From JBBQDZ01 sp038320185 (lineage in GTDB: Bacteria; Actinomycetota; Thermoleophilia; Gaiellales; Gaiellaceae), in the NCBI GenBank assembly GCA_038320185.1, contig JBBQDZ010000011.1, positions 1 to 24,259 on the forward strand: a stretch of DNA of 24,259 nucleotides, in the 5' to 3' direction. Of the stretch, positions 22,658 through 24,259 are shown piece by piece. The notes beneath the pieces were generated by a model. That model saw only the letters and a list, made by a program, of their open reading frames with translations. It made no database searches and was not told where the DNA came from. Within the stretch, counting starts at the first letter, position 1; each line of letters starts with the position of its first letter. Made by a program: the position numbers and the translations under genes.

Positions 22658-23361
22658 CGGTACCACTTGTGGAAGTAGAGCCGGAAGTCGGTCGTCCGGA
22701 AGCCGTAGCGCTGCACGTACCGCTGGGTCCGGACGTTCCGCCCCGCCACCTCGACGGAGACGGTGCGCATGCCCTCGGCCTGAAGCCAGCGCACACCACC
22801 CATGAGAAGCGCGGCGGCAGCGTCTCCGCCTCGCGCACCTTCCTCCACCGCAACGATCCCGAAGTGAGCGTCGAGCCCTTTCTCCGGCAGGTGGCAGGTG
22901 ATGTAGCCCGAGGGCCCACCGTCTCCCTCGGCGACGAGGACTGCGTTGGCCCACCCCTCGCAGCTGCGCGCCGCCCACGTCTCGTAGTAGTCGACGACGC
23001 GGTCGGCAGGAAAGCCGGGATCGAACGCGAAGCGCGAGACGTACCGCGTCCGCCGGGCGAGATCGCGGATCCAGTCGAGATCCTCCGACTGATGGCGCCG
23101 GACCTCGGTCGTCTCCTGCGGCTCGCCCTCGTGGGTCAGCGTCAGGCGCGGCTCGACCAGGCGAAACCCTGCGCTCTCGGCCGCCGCGACGGTGCCAGAC
23201 TCGTCGTCTGCAAGGAGATAGAGGCACGCGAGCGCCTCCCGCTTAGCCCACTCGTCGAGCGCCTCGGCGCCTGGCGGATCGAGGCGAGATCCGCGCGCGC
23301 GGCCGACCCTGAACCCCCAGAACTCCGTGTCCCAGGCGAGGAGCTCAGCCGGCGCGGACAC
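22654..23361 (-). CDS. wecD: WecD/RffC-like TDP-fucosamine N-acetyltransferase, 235 aa
   Basis: The N-terminus LLAWDTEFWGFRVGRARG resembles that of WecD, where the WDTEFFG-type segment is typical. A GNAT domain in the second half has the acetyl-CoA loop VEEGARGGDAAAAL (about 172-185), VSVEVAGRNVRTQRYVQRYGF and a final YFHKWYR. It would acetylate the 4-amino group of the WecE product, giving TDP-Fuc4NAc. GTG at 23361 gives the canonical start and overlaps the end of the upstream glycosyltransferase by 17 nt. Its stop overlaps WecE (ATGA). The fixed WecD-WecE pairing is the best support, since the GNAT part alone would not fix the substrate. Confidence 0.8.
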   Translation of the reverse strand: MSAPAELLAWDTEFWGFRVGRARGSRLDPPGAEALDEWAKREALACLYLLADDESGTVAAAESAGFRLVEPRLTLTHEGEPQETTEVRRHQSEDLDWIRDLARRTRYVSRFAFDPGFPADRVVDYYETWAARSCEGWANAVLVAEGDGGPSGYITCHLPEKGLDAHFGIVAVEEGARGGDAAAALLMGGVRWLQAEGMRTVSVEVAGRNVRTQRYVQRYGFRTTDFRLYFHKWYR

Positions 23362-24259
23362 GCCCGTCCGTGTCGAGCGCCGACCCGACCTCTTCGCGCA
23401 CCGCGTAGGCGGGACGATCCATCAAGCGCACGTGCATGCGCGCGAGGTACTCGCCGATCACGCCCAGGGCCAGCAGCTGCGCTCCCGAGAAGATCGCGAT
23501 CGCCGAGGCGAGGAACGGGAAGCCCGGCACCGAGGCGAAGCCTTCGGCGATGTAGCGGACGACCACGTATGCGAGGACGCCGACGCCGAAGAGGATCGTC
23601 GCGAGACCGATCAGACTCGTGATCCGCAGGGGCCGTGTCGAGAAGCCCGTCAGCATCGTCATCGCCTGCCCGGCGAGCCGGCGGAAGGTGTAGTTCGACT
23701 TGCCCTCGGCACGCTCGTCGTGCTCGACCTTGATCGCGTCGAAGCGGGTGGTCGCCCACGAGAGCAGGACGTCGATCGTTACGTAGGGCCCCTGGAAGAA
23801 GGCGAACGAGTCGCGCAGGTGCGTGCGGAAGGCGCGGAAGGCGCTGACCTTATCGGCGAGCTCGATGCCGATTGCACCCCGCAGGGCCGTACGCGTCATG
23901 CGGGTGCCCACGTTTCGCCAGAGCCCGTGCTGGCGCACGCGCGGCTGGCCGTAGACGACGTCGAAGCCCGCGTCGAGGCGCTCGAGCAGCTTGGGAATCT
24001 CCTCGGGTGGGTTCTGGAGGTCGTCGTCGATGGTGACGACGACCGGGAAGCGGGCCGCCCGGATGCCCGCGAGGAGCGCGTTGTGCTGCCCGTAGTTGCG
24101 TGCGAGGTCGAGGCCGCGGATCCGGGGGTTCCCCCGCGCGAGCTCGAGGATCCGCCCCCAGCTCGCATCGGCGCTGCCGTCGTTGACGAAGACGATCTCG
24201 TACTCCTCGAGGACGGCCTCGAGCCGGCGGACGAGGGGCTCGAGGGTCTCGGCGCCGTT
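23345..24259 (-). CDS. ArnC/GtrB-like family 2 glycosyltransferase, C-terminal 304 aa (5' end outside window)
   Basis: The frame is open to the window end, so the start lies beyond 24259. In the visible part (numbered from the edge) NDGS lies at 26-29 (nucleotide site), LARNYGQHNALLAG follows, and DDDLQNPPEE at 78-87 is the metal-site DxD of polyprenyl-phosphate glycosyltransferases. Two membrane helices close the protein (about 206-265), with GEYLARMHVRLMDRP as in ArnC and GtrB. These enzymes put a sugar on undecaprenyl phosphate for use outside the membrane, which would suit a modifying sugar. The gene overlaps the WecD start by 17 nt, so it may handle the TDP-Fuc4NAc made by these two, but that is inference. 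Confidence 0.88.
   Translation of the reverse strand, partial: NGAETLEPLVRRLEAVLEEYEIVFVNDGSADASWGRILELARGNPRIRGLDLARNYGQHNALLAGIRAARFPVVVTIDDDLQNPPEEIPKLLERLDAGFDVVYGQPRVRQHGLWRNVGTRMTRTALRGAIGIELADKVSAFRAFRTHLRDSFAFFQGPYVTIDVLLSWATTRFDAIKVEHDERAEGKSNYTFRRLAGQAMTMLTGFSTRPLRITSLIGLATILFGVGVLAYVVVRYIAEGFASVPGFPFLASAIAIFSGAQLLALGVIGEYLARMHVRLMDRPAYAVREEVGSALDTDGRVRAG

Overview
The window is very GC-rich DNA from a chromosome whose genes often start with GTG or TTG and often overlap the previous gene by 4 nt (GTGA/ATGA). Together with a large SARP/BTAD-type regulator and a pair of dynamin-like GTPases, this points to a high-GC Gram-positive bacterium. My best guess is a deep-branching actinobacterium, perhaps Thermoleophilia. 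No rRNA, tRNA, CRISPR array or insertion sequence is visible, so the taxonomy is inference.

Left part (1-8919). The C-terminal half of a RecQ-family helicase (+) converges on a 1151-aa BTAD/AAA/TPR regulator (-). That regulator is divergent from a secreted, membrane-anchored protein with DGRSxDT repeats (+). The 157-nt gap between them holds a 27-bp inverted repeat and a 22-bp-spaced TAACCG direct repeat. The repeat protein converges, across a hairpin terminator, on two translationally coupled dynamin-like GTPases (-). A 373-nt non-coding but highly structured stretch (8920-9292) follows.

Right part (9293-24259) is a cell-surface polysaccharide locus in four transcription blocks plus a small secreted-protein gene. 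Block D (-, 13203 to 9293) has a GT4 glycosyltransferase, a UDP-sugar-type epimerase, a Wzz-like chain-length protein and a membrane GT2. Block C (+, 13218 to 15984) has an initiating phosphoglycosyl transferase, a FemAB/BioF2-like acyl or aminoacyl transferase and an ATP-grasp ligase. Block B (-, 20964 to 15981) has a GT4, a Wzy/O-antigen-ligase-like membrane protein, an AAA ATPase preceded by a near-perfect 27-bp palindrome, and a membrane GT2. Block A (-, beyond 24259 to 21509) has an ArnC/GtrB-like GT2 (cut by the window end), a WecD-like N-acetyltransferase and a WecE/RffA aminotransferase.

How the genes fit together (inference). WecE and WecD would make TDP-Fuc4NAc from TDP-4-keto-6-deoxyglucose. 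The phosphoglycosyl transferase would load the first sugar on undecaprenyl phosphate, and four or five glycosyltransferases would build the repeat unit. The Wzy-like protein would polymerise it and the Wzz-like protein would set chain length. The FemAB-like and ATP-grasp proteins may decorate the glycan, lipid or peptidoglycan with an amino-acid-type group. No flippase (Wzx), ABC exporter, rmlA or rmlB is in the window.
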